This document shows positions 52,757 to 59,960 of a stretch of 64,000 nucleotides of DNA, piece by piece. The position numbers were made by a program, and so were the translations under genes. The stretch covers positions 1-64,000 of the forward strand of contig NZ_JAOXLP010000001.1 in the NCBI RefSeq assembly GCF_025791835.1, given 5' to 3'. The notes beneath the pieces are model-generated. The model did not search any database and was not told the DNA's origin. It saw only the letters and a list, made by a program, of their open reading frames with translations. The stretch is from Roseomonas xinghualingensis. Lineage in GTDB: Bacteria > Pseudomonadota > Alphaproteobacteria > Acetobacterales > Acetobacteraceae. The stretch's first letter is position 1. Every line of letters begins with the position of its first letter.

Positions 52757-54252
52757 GGGCGCGGCGAGATCCGCATGACGGAGGATTCATTCCCCACCGT
52801 CTCGAAGCGGCGGATCATGCCGCCGGAACCCCGGATCTCCACCCGCTGCACCACCGCGCGCACCCGCACGGACAGCGGCGACAGGCGGATCGTCCAGTCC
52901 GGCACCGATCCCTCGAAAGACACCTCGTAATGCCGCCGCAGCATCGGCAGGTCGCCCGCCAGCGTGGAACGGATCGCCTCCACCATCGCCCTCACCTCCG
53001 GCGCCTGGTCGAGATTCACCTCCTCGCGCATCCCGCGCTCCGGCCGCTCATAGACCAGCCGGTCGCCCGAAACCGTCACCCGCTCCTCGAAAGGCTCCAC
53101 CACCCGCTTCTCCAGCGTGGAGGGCGCCTGCCACAGCAGGGTCCCACGGCTCGGCAGCATATCCGCCAGCCCGGCGATCGCCTTGCTCTCCTCGAACACC
53201 GCCTCGGTGCGCCGCGTGGCGGCCAGCGCCGCCATCACCGCCTCCAGCCCGCCCCCCTGCGCCCATGCCGGGCGCGCCACGAAGGATGGGGCCAGGAAAG
53301 GCAGCCCCAGCACGGCCCGCCGCGCCACCACGCCCTGCCCGGAGGAGGAGGGGACATCATCCATCTCCTCCCAGAAATCGTAGAAGTTGAACCAGTTCCC
53401 CGGATAGGCCCGCGCCACCTCTTCCAGCCGCGCCGCATAGCGCATGGCGCTCTCCCGCAGATCGGCCTCCCGCGTCGCCCGGTTCAGCACCACCTGGTCG
53501 GCGAAAGGCTCGAACACGATCTCGTAGCGCCGTGGCCCCTTCCAGATCCCGAAGGCCAGCATCACCGGCGCCTTCAGCACAGCGGCCAGGATATGCGGCC
53601 CCGCCGGGAAGGGCGCGACCGCCCCCAGGAAGGGCACCGGCACCACCCGGTCCTCCCCCACGGCCGGCCGGCGATCCGCCAGAATGCCCACCAGCCCCCC
53701 GCGCTCCAGGCATTCCTTCGCCCGCAGCATGGAATCCGGCTGCCCCAGCGGCACCACCAGCTCCGCCTTCTCGCGCGACAGCGCGCTGAACACGGCATTC
53801 GCCAGCGCCGCATTGGCCTCATACATGAAGGCCATCACCTCCACCGGACAGCCCCGGTCGGCCAGGGCCCGCATGGCGGTGAAGCTGCCCAGATGCGCGC
53901 CCAACAGCACGCAGCCATGCCCCGCATCGATCCGCGCATCCAGCTCATCGAGCCCGGTGACGCTGATCTCGAAGCCCTTGGTCTTCCCTTGCAGCAGATA
54001 GACGCGGTCCAGCATCGTCGCCGCGAAGGCGAAATACTGCCGCCATTCATCGAGCCATCGCGGCCGGCGCCCCAGCGCACGCCGCTGGAAACACCGCACC
54101 GCCTCCCGCTGCCGCGCGGGCGCGGAAAGCATGAAATAGGCGGTCACCGGATAGAGCAGCACATAGGAGACATGCCACCCGGCATTCCGTGCGATCCAGG
54201 CCATCAGCCGCAGCGCCGCGCCACCCCGCTCCCGCTCCTTCAGCCAGCTCAT
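52753..54252 (-). CDS. Fusion of LABNAT acyltransferase and LolA-like carrier
   Basis: This single 499-residue frame joins two proteins that are usually separate. Residues 1-300 are an LpxL-type lipid acyltransferase (helix at about 30-45, LLGAHLGSF with His 120, the FNFYDFW end). The expected acidic residue five after the His is Thr 125. Residues about 311-332 (RRAVLGLPFLAPSF to AWAQ) look like a signal peptide but here act as a membrane anchor. Residues 333-499 are LolA-like. The predicted topology, cytosolic enzyme then periplasmic carrier, is sensible. No stop or frameshift is present at the join. Confidence 0.8.
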   Translation of the reverse strand: MSWLKERERGGAALRLMAWIARNAGWHVSYVLLYPVTAYFMLSAPARQREAVRCFQRRALGRRPRWLDEWRQYFAFAATMLDRVYLLQGKTKGFEISVTGLDELDARIDAGHGCVLLGAHLGSFTAMRALADRGCPVEVMAFMYEANAALANAVFSALSREKAELVVPLGQPDSMLRAKECLERGGLVGILADRRPAVGEDRVVPVPFLGAVAPFPAGPHILAAVLKAPVMLAFGIWKGPRRYEIVFEPFADQVVLNRATREADLRESAMRYAARLEEVARAYPGNWFNFYDFWEEMDDVPSSSGQGVVARRAVLGLPFLAPSFVARPAWAQGGGLEAVMAALAATRRTEAVFEESKAIAGLADMLPSRGTLLWQAPSTLEKRVVEPFEERVTVSGDRLVYERPERGMREEVNLDQAPEVRAMVEAIRSTLAGDLPMLRRHYEVSFEGSVPDWTIRLSPLSVRVRAVVQRVEIRGSGGMIRRFETVGNESSVMRISPRP

Positions 54253-54265
54253 GCGCGTACCGCCG

Positions 54266-54565
54266 TCATGCGGCCTCGATTTCGCCCTGGAAGGCCAGCG
54301 CCCCGCCCACATGCCCCGTGAAGGCCAGCCGCCCCCCCGGCGTGCGTCGCAACGCGATGGAAACCTCCTCCTCCGGCCCCACCGGCCGCAGGAACTTCGC
54401 CCCCGGCACCCTGGCGGCCACGCCAAGCCCGGCGCCCCGCGCCGCCTCCATCACTGCATCCAGCAGCATCACGCCGGGCACGATGGGATGCCCAGGGAAA
54501 TGCCCCGGAAGACAGGGATGATCCGCCGGAACCGTGAAGCGTGCCTCCCACGGCCCCTCGTTCAC
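54266..54565 (-). CDS. Hotdog-fold dehydratase (ApeI-like)
   Basis: This is a compact 99-residue FabA/FabZ-like protein. HFPGHPIVPGVMLLDAVMEAA is the catalytic helix with its His and the expected PG-x-x-x-x-D/E pattern. AKFLRPVGPEEEVSI and the GEI end are normal. It is the second dehydratase of the operon, and in APE clusters the two dehydratases form a heterodimer-like pair. ATGA overlap with the ligase, then 13 bases to the fusion gene. Confidence 0.85.
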   Translation of the reverse strand: MNEGPWEARFTVPADHPCLPGHFPGHPIVPGVMLLDAVMEAARGAGLGVAARVPGAKFLRPVGPEEEVSIALRRTPGGRLAFTGHVGGALAFQGEIEAA

Positions 54566-55887
54566 GGCCCCCCCTCGCCGGGCAGCGCATCGCGCAGCGC
54601 CTCCAGGCTGCGCCGCGTGATCTTGCCCAGCTCGTTGCGCGGCAGCTTCTCCACCAGCACCACGGGGCGTGGCAGGAACACCGCCTCCACCCGCTCGCGC
54701 AGCGCCGCCACGATGTCCGCATTCGTCCGCCCCGGCGCCACCACATAGGCCGCCAGCCGCGCGGAGGGATTCTCCTCCAGATCACTGGGTGCGAGGAACA
54801 CGCCGTCCTCCACCCCCTCGATCTCCGACAGCACCCGGTTCAGCCCGGCCAGCGAAGCCCGCTTGCCGCCCCGCTTCACCATGTCCCCGCGCCGCCCGAT
54901 CAGGCGGAAGCGCCCATCGGCGCTGATCTCCACCAGATCCGCCAGCGGCACCGGCTCCGGCAGGCCCGGCACCAGGGCCGAAACCGCCTCCACCTCCTCC
55001 ACCCGCAGCGCGACCCCGTCATAAAGGGTCCACTGCTCTCCCTCGACAGTCCGGCGGCTGGCAATCGAGCCCATCTCGGTCGCGCCATAGATCTCCAGCA
55101 CCGGCGCCTCCCAGGCCGCCTCCGCCGCCGCCGCCAGGGACGGAGCCAGCGGCGCGGTCGCCGAGATCACCGCATCCACCCCCGAGATTCCGCCCGCCAC
55201 CAGCGCGCGCATCTGCAGCGGCGTCGTCACCAGCACCCGCCGCCCCGGCGCGGCGGCAATCGCCTCCGCCACCTCCACCGGATAGAAATGCGGCCCGGAA
55301 TGAATGGCCATGGGCGCGCGCAGCGGCAGCACCATGGTCGTCTCGAAGCCATACATGTGCTGCGCCGGCACGGTGCCGATCACCGTCGCCTGATCCGCCG
55401 CGTCATCCAGCCCGAAGCGCGCCGCCGCCGCCCGCGCGGCGGCCACCAGCGCCGCCCAGGGCTTCTCATGCGCCGCCGGCTCCCCGGTGCTGCCAGAGGT
55501 GAAGCCGATCGCCGCCACCCGCGCCTCGGGAATGGCGAAATTCTCTCCCTCGCCCCCACCCCATGCGCCCGCCAGGATGGAGGGGATCACCGTCTCCACC
55601 CCGTCCGCGATCGCGTAGGTCCCCGGGTATCGCCCCGCCAGCTCCCGCTGCCGATGCGCCGAGCGATCCGCCGAAAGCAGCGTCACCTGCCCCCGAGCCA
55701 GTGCCGCCCCGAAGCCTACCAGCGCCAGATACCGGTCCGCGCAAAGGTTCAGTGCATAGGGTGCATCCGGCAGTCGCGCCGCCAGCGCCGCCACATCCGC
55801 CAGATACCGCCCGGCCGTGACAGGCACGGCTCCGCGCCGCGCCAGCACGTCGCCGGGCGCCCGATCCAGGAAGGAAATATCACCCAT
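54562..55887 (-). CDS. Acyl-activating AMP-ligase (ApeH-like)
   Basis: This 441-residue adenylate-forming enzyme has the phosphate loop GFTSGSTGEPAAHEK, PAQHMYGFETT, LEIYGATEMGSIA, the hinge VEISADGRFRLIGRRGD and the C-terminal Lys in RNELGKITRR. It is predicted to activate an aromatic acid starter and load it onto the ACP. The start at MGDISFLD overlaps the membrane protein stop by eight bases. No enzyme making 4-hydroxybenzoate or coumarate is encoded nearby, so the starter must come from elsewhere. Confidence 0.88.
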   Translation of the reverse strand: MGDISFLDRAPGDVLARRGAVPVTAGRYLADVAALAARLPDAPYALNLCADRYLALVGFGAALARGQVTLLSADRSAHRQRELAGRYPGTYAIADGVETVIPSILAGAWGGGEGENFAIPEARVAAIGFTSGSTGEPAAHEKPWAALVAAARAAAARFGLDDAADQATVIGTVPAQHMYGFETTMVLPLRAPMAIHSGPHFYPVEVAEAIAAAPGRRVLVTTPLQMRALVAGGISGVDAVISATAPLAPSLAAAAEAAWEAPVLEIYGATEMGSIASRRTVEGEQWTLYDGVALRVEEVEAVSALVPGLPEPVPLADLVEISADGRFRLIGRRGDMVKRGGKRASLAGLNRVLSEIEGVEDGVFLAPSDLEENPSARLAAYVVAPGRTNADIVAALRERVEAVFLPRPVVLVEKLPRNELGKITRRSLEALRDALPGEGGP

Positions 55888-56389
55888 GCCGCGCCCGCTC
55901 CGCGCGAAGGATCGCCCCCAGCGTCTGCGTCGGCCAGGCAATCCCGCCCGAGGGGAACATCACGCTCCGCACCACATGCTCTCCCAGGAACAGCGCCAGC
56001 AGCACCACATCCGGCACCAGCCCCAGCTCCACGCCGCGCAGCAGCGCAGCCAGCTCCACCACCGCCACCAGGCCCAGCACCACCGCCCAGAACCAGGTCA
56101 GCCCCCGCGCATAGCCCGCGCATTCGGCAGGATTGCGGCGCTGGTCAAAGCGGATGTAACGGGCGATCAGCGGCTCCCGCCCCGGGCGCAAGGTACGCGC
56201 GAAGCCAAAGGCGAAGCCGATGCAGGCCAGCGCCGGCAAAACCGCCCAGAGCAGCGCCACCACAGCCCCGGAACCGCCCGGCCAGGCCTCCTCCGGCACC
56301 ATCCAGATGATCAGGAAGGGCAGCATCGCGGCCACGCGCCAAAGCGCCCCGCGGCCCTCGGCAGTTCCCAGCCGGCCCAGGGCGGGCAT
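55880..56389 (-). CDS. Polytopic membrane protein of the APE-like operon
   Basis: This 169-residue protein has about five hydrophobic helices (including VAAMLPFLIIWMV and DVVLLALFLGEHVVR) and a conserved-looking FDQRRNPAECAGYARG loop. It resembles the predicted COG4648 membrane proteins found in aryl-polyene clusters, although no activity is known. It begins two bases after the ACP stop and overlaps the ligase start, so it is co-translated. Confidence 0.65.
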   Translation of the reverse strand: MPALGRLGTAEGRGALWRVAAMLPFLIIWMVPEEAWPGGSGAVVALLWAVLPALACIGFAFGFARTLRPGREPLIARYIRFDQRRNPAECAGYARGLTWFWAVVLGLVAVVELAALLRGVELGLVPDVVLLALFLGEHVVRSVMFPSGGIAWPTQTLGAILRAERARHG

Positions 56390-56391
56390 GT

Positions 56392-56649
56392 TCAGTTCAC
56401 CCGGTTCTTCTCGATATGGGCGGACAGGGCACGCAGCGAGGCGAAGATCCGCCCGTTCCGCTCATCGTCCGAGCGCAGCTGGAAACCGTATTTCCGCGAG
56501 ATGGCCAGCGCCATCTCCAGCGCATCGATGCTGTCCAGCCCCAGGCCCTCGCCGAAAAGCGGTGCCTCCGGCTCGATCTCATCGGGCTTCACCTCAAGCT
56601 GCAGGGCGCCGACGATCAGCGCCGCCACCTCCGCTTCCAGAACCGTCAT
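56392..56649 (-). CDS. Acyl carrier protein of the APE-like operon
   Basis: This 85-residue ACP has Ser 40 as the phosphopantetheine site in GLGLDSIDALEMALAIS, followed by the usual helices. The Phe-rich C-terminal helix (GRIFASLRALSAHIE) is typical of ApeE/F-type ACPs. It is the first gene of the operon. APE clusters usually encode two ACPs, a phosphopantetheinyl transferase and a FabF, none of which is seen in this window. ATG 56649 is preferred over longer upstream frames. Confidence 0.88.
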   Translation of the reverse strand: MTVLEAEVAALIVGALQLEVKPDEIEPEAPLFGEGLGLDSIDALEMALAISRKYGFQLRSDDERNGRIFASLRALSAHIEKNRVN

Positions 56650-56792
56650 CGCGGTCGTCGAAGTCACGCCACTCGTCTCCACCCTGGTCCCAAGCCTTGT
56701 CTTCCGGATAAAGCACACGCGATGGTGAAGCGCCGCATAAAACCTCGATGACCGCGCGCCATTCCCGGAAGGGCACGCTAAAGGACCCGCCC

Positions 56793-57752
56793 ATGGGCAG
56801 CAACACGCATGCTTCGCCCCATGAATTCGCGGCCGGTTTCGCCACCCTTCCCGCGCGCCTGACCTTCACCGCCGATATCGAGCGCAATCCCGCCGACCCC
56901 ACCGGCACCCGCCACCTGGCCGCCACCGCCACCCTGCTGGACCTGCTGGACGAGGCCGGCGCCCGCGGCACCTTCTTCATCCTGGGCGAGGTGGCCGATG
57001 CCGCCCCCGGGCTGGTCCGCGGCATCGCCGCCCGCGGCCATGAGGTGGCCTCCCACAACCACAGCCACCAGGCCCTGGAAGCCCTCGGCCCCGCCCGCCT
57101 GCGGGAGGAAGCACACCGCGCCCGCTGCACTCTGCAGGATCTCTCCGGCCAGCCCGTCCCCGGCTTCCGCGCCCCCTACTTCTCCCTCACCCCCGCCACC
57201 GAATGGGCCGCCGACACGCTGCTGGAGGTGGGCCACAGCTATTCCTCCTCGGTCCTGCCCGCCCGCGCCTTGCTGCATGGCCATCCTACCGCCCCGCGCC
57301 GCCCCTTCGCCTGGGCCGGCGGGCTGCTGGAACTCCCCGCCCCCGTCACCCGCCTCGGCCCCATGGGCCTCGCCATCCTGGGCGGCATGTATCTGCGCTA
57401 CCTGCCGGGCTGGGACCTGCGGCGCCTCACCCGCCGCCTCGAAGGCCCGCTGGCCTGGACCTACTGCCATCCCTACGACATCGACACGGCCGAGCCCTTC
57501 CACCGCTGCCCGAAGCTCGGCCTGCTCAGCAGCTTCTTCCTCTGGGCCAATCGCGGCACCACCGCCCGGCGGCTGCGCCAGCTTCTCCAGGGGCGCGTTT
57601 CCATCCCTCTGGCCGAACGGATGGAGGAGGCATGGGGCATGGCCAGGGAGCCTGCCCCTGAGCCGCAGACGAAGCCCGGAGACGGACCCGCCTCCGGGAC
57701 CGCCCAGCCAAGCGGAACCACCAGGAGCGCCCGCATCGCCTCTGGCCGTTAG
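56793..57752 (+). CDS. Polysaccharide deacetylase
   Basis: This 319-residue NodB-fold enzyme has the active-site region LTFTADIERNP, GTFFILGEVADA, HEVASHNHSHQALEALG (metal-binding His pair), PGFRAPYFS and DLTYCHPYDID-like WTYCHPYDIDT. The subfamily resembles XrtA/DUF3473-type deacetylases of exopolysaccharide clusters. The region DIERNP substitutes for the usual TFDDG Asp pair. ATG 56793 has AAGGA upstream. It diverges from the ACP gene. The Arg/Thr-rich C-terminal tail is not part of the domain. Confidence 0.82.
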   Translation: MGSNTHASPHEFAAGFATLPARLTFTADIERNPADPTGTRHLAATATLLDLLDEAGARGTFFILGEVADAAPGLVRGIAARGHEVASHNHSHQALEALGPARLREEAHRARCTLQDLSGQPVPGFRAPYFSLTPATEWAADTLLEVGHSYSSSVLPARALLHGHPTAPRRPFAWAGGLLELPAPVTRLGPMGLAILGGMYLRYLPGWDLRRLTRRLEGPLAWTYCHPYDIDTAEPFHRCPKLGLLSSFFLWANRGTTARRLRQLLQGRVSIPLAERMEEAWGMAREPAPEPQTKPGDGPASGTAQPSGTTRSARIASGR

Positions 57753-57783
57753 AAGGACCGGGCGGAACCCGCTGCCAACCGCC

Positions 57784-58464
57784 TCATGCCGCGCGCTCCG
57801 CCAGCAGCAGCACGTTCGGGAAGGGCGTCCCCTCCCAGCACGGCGACACGCTGCAGCGGAACCCCGCCGCCTCGAACCGCGCCACCACGGCCCCCACCCG
57901 CATGGGCTTCACCGCCGCCCCGTCCCGCCGCAGCGCGCGGCCCGCATGTTCCATCGCCATGCCGAAGGCACTGCGCCAGCCGCGATCGGGATCGAAGAGG
58001 CGCATCACGATCCGCCGCCGCGCGGCGCGCGCCATCCCATCCAGCACCGGAAGCTGGGCCCCATCGGGAAGCTGGTAGAGCACATCCGCCATCAGCGCCG
58101 TGTCCCCCGCCGGCACCTCGGCCCGCGCGAGATCCGCCGGGGTGAAGGAAGCGGGAAGACCCTGCGAGGCCGCATTGGCCTCGGCCACCTTGACGGCATC
58201 GAGATCCAGCCCGGTCACGCGGGACGCCCCGCCCGACAGCAACAGCGCCAGCCCGAGCTGCCCACGCCCGCAACCCAGATCCACCACATGCCCCAGCCCC
58301 CCGGCGCGATGCGCATAGGACAGGATGGCGGTGGTGGCCGGATCGCGGCGGAGCTTCGATGGCACGAAGTTCCGGGTGAAACGGGATGCGCCGTCATAGC
58401 GCCGCGTCACGGCGGGGATCAGCGCATCAAGGTCGGGAAGGGCATGTGGAAGGCCGTCAGGCAT
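57784..58464 (-). CDS. SAM-dependent methyltransferase
   Basis: This 226-residue class I methyltransferase has VVDLGCGRGQLGLALL (motif I), VTGLDLDAVKVAEA (acidic loop), ALMADVLYQLPD (motif IV) and PFPNVLLLAERAA at the end. The FVPSKLRRDPATT segment and IVMRLFDPDRGW suggest a lipid or quinone-like substrate, but no pathway can be assigned. ATG 58464 (MPDGLPHAL) is the sensible start. It converges on the deacetylase gene. Confidence 0.8.
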   Translation of the reverse strand: MPDGLPHALPDLDALIPAVTRRYDGASRFTRNFVPSKLRRDPATTAILSYAHRAGGLGHVVDLGCGRGQLGLALLLSGGASRVTGLDLDAVKVAEANAASQGLPASFTPADLARAEVPAGDTALMADVLYQLPDGAQLPVLDGMARAARRRIVMRLFDPDRGWRSAFGMAMEHAGRALRRDGAAVKPMRVGAVVARFEAAGFRCSVSPCWEGTPFPNVLLLAERAA

Positions 58465-58577
58465 GGAAGCAGCATGCCCGGCCCCTCCCGATCCGGCAAC
58501 GCAACCTCCTCCCACCCCTTCCCCCACCGGCCATGCGGGGGCACCCTCCCGCCCCAGCCCAGGAGGAGAACGTGCCG

Positions 58578-59366
58578 ATGGCCGAGAACGAACTGATCCA
58601 TGAGGTGAAGGAAGGCGGAATCCTCCTCACCACCCTGAACCGCCCCAAGGCGATGAACGCCTTCACCTTCGGCATGTATGAAGGCCTGGCCGCCAAGGCC
58701 GCCGAGATCGGCAAGGATCCCGCCATCAAGGCCTGGATCATCACCGGCGCCGGCGAGAAGGCCTTCGCCGCCGGCACCGATATCAGCCAGTTCACCACCT
58801 TCACCACCGCCCAGCACGCGCTGGACTACGAGGAGCGTATCGGCCGCGTCCTCTCCGCCATCGAGGAATGCCCCAAGCCCACCATCGCCGCCATCAACGG
58901 TGCCTGCACCGGCGGCGGCGCGGGCGTCGCGGGCGTCTGCGACATCCGGATCGCGTCGGCCAACATGCGCTTCGGCGTGCCTATCGCCCGCACCCTCGGC
59001 AACACGCTCTCGCTCGGCAACTACGCCCGCTTCTCGGCCCTGCTCGGCCCCGGCCGCCTGCTGGAGCTGATCTTCACCGCCCGCCTCGTGGAAGCCGAGG
59101 AAGCCAGGTCCCTCGGCCTCGTCACCGAGGTTCTGCCCGACCAGGCCGCCCTGCTGGAACGCGCCGAGGGCCTGGCCCGCACCATCGCCGGCCACGCGCC
59201 CCTCACCCTCCAGGCCGCCAAGACCACCCTCAAGCGCCTGCGCGAGAACGCCATCAAGGGCGCCAATGCCGACGATATGGTGGCGCTCACCTTCACCAGC
59301 GCCGACTTCAAAGAAGGCGTCGCGGCCTTCCTCGAGCGCCGCAAGCCGGTCTGGACGGGCAAGTAG
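58578..59366 (+). CDS. Enoyl-CoA hydratase/isomerase family protein
   Basis: This 262-residue crotonase has LNRPKAMNAFT, the CoA-binding FAAGTDISQF, and the oxyanion region ACTGGGAGVAGVCDIRIAS. Glu residues in LVEAEEARSLGLV are consistent with catalysis. AGGAGG lies 11 bases before ATG 58578, and a GTG at 58572 is closer to that site and equally possible. It follows a short gap after the leftward methyltransferase. The substrate is not indicated. Confidence 0.85.
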   Translation: MAENELIHEVKEGGILLTTLNRPKAMNAFTFGMYEGLAAKAAEIGKDPAIKAWIITGAGEKAFAAGTDISQFTTFTTAQHALDYEERIGRVLSAIEECPKPTIAAINGACTGGGAGVAGVCDIRIASANMRFGVPIARTLGNTLSLGNYARFSALLGPGRLLELIFTARLVEAEEARSLGLVTEVLPDQAALLERAEGLARTIAGHAPLTLQAAKTTLKRLRENAIKGANADDMVALTFTSADFKEGVAAFLERRKPVWTGK

Positions 59367-59405
59367 CCCCCAGGAGGACCCCGCCGGGGAGCCGCCAGGC
59401 TCCCG
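59366..59405. repeat. Short dispersed GC palindromic repeat, copy G
   Basis: CCGCCGGGGAGCCGCCAGGCTCCCGG repeats the GGGGAGCC/GGCTCCC hairpin module of copies B, C and D directly after a stop codon. Confidence 0.5.
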
Positions 59406-59449
59406 GCCACCGATCTGCTTTTCAGGCGCGCGCGGACAGGGCGCCGCCA

Positions 59450-59881
59450 TTACTTCCCGCCTTGGGCCGCGCCACGATCAGTCGCCACCGGCGAAGCCCC
59501 CTGCGCGGAGGCGCCGGATCGTCCAGCCCGCCCGGCAGCCTGCCGCGCCGCACCGGCCTGCACCGAAGCCGCCTCGAAGACCACCAGGGGCTGGGCACAC
59601 ACATCCTGCCCGCGCATGAGCGCCTCCCGCCCATCCGCCACGACCAGCCGCAGGTCCATCCTGCAGGGCGCATCCGCCTTGCGGCGAAACCGCTTCTCCC
59701 CGCGATTGGCCAGCGGCTGCCGCAACCGGTTCCGCCCCCGCGCGCCCAGGCTCCCCGCCTCCGCCACGACCAGCCGCACGGCCTCCTGGCCGGTGAGGTT
59801 CAACACCCGCCAGGAACTGCCCTGTGCCTGGGCCGGAGCGATGAGCCAGGGGAGAAGAAGAATCGGAAGGAAGCGCCACAT
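59450..59881 (-). CDS. Secreted hypothetical protein
   Basis: This 143-residue protein has a clear signal peptide (PILLLPWLIAPAQAQG). The next domain (SSWRVLNLTGQEAVRLVVAE, MDLRLVVADGREALMRG) contains two Cys that could form a disulfide, and ends in an Ala/Gly-rich disordered tail. I do not recognise the family. It lies downstream of the heparinase gene, with a gap of about 80 bases, so it may be co-transcribed. Confidence 0.6.
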   Translation of the reverse strand: MWRFLPILLLPWLIAPAQAQGSSWRVLNLTGQEAVRLVVAEAGSLGARGRNRLRQPLANRGEKRFRRKADAPCRMDLRLVVADGREALMRGQDVCAQPLVVFEAASVQAGAARQAAGRAGRSGASAQGASPVATDRGAAQGGK

Positions 59882-59960
59882 CACGGCAGTGTGAGGCCGG
59901 GTGCGCAACGAAGAAAAGGGGCGATGCGTCCCCAGGGACGAAGCCCTGAGGCACAGCCTG

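Noticed and set aside
48701..52930. Very long rightward open frame (about 1400 codons) across the APE-like operon
   Set aside because: It is antisense to the MMPL, ketosynthase and chain-length-factor genes and has a His/Arg/Gln/Pro-rich low-complexity composition typical of shadow frames in high-GC DNA.
52753..53331. Separate LolA gene starting at an internal GTG (53331)
   Set aside because: The frame is continuous with the acyltransferase and the GTG has no convincing Shine-Dalgarno, so a fusion is the simpler reading. Independent initiation cannot be fully excluded.
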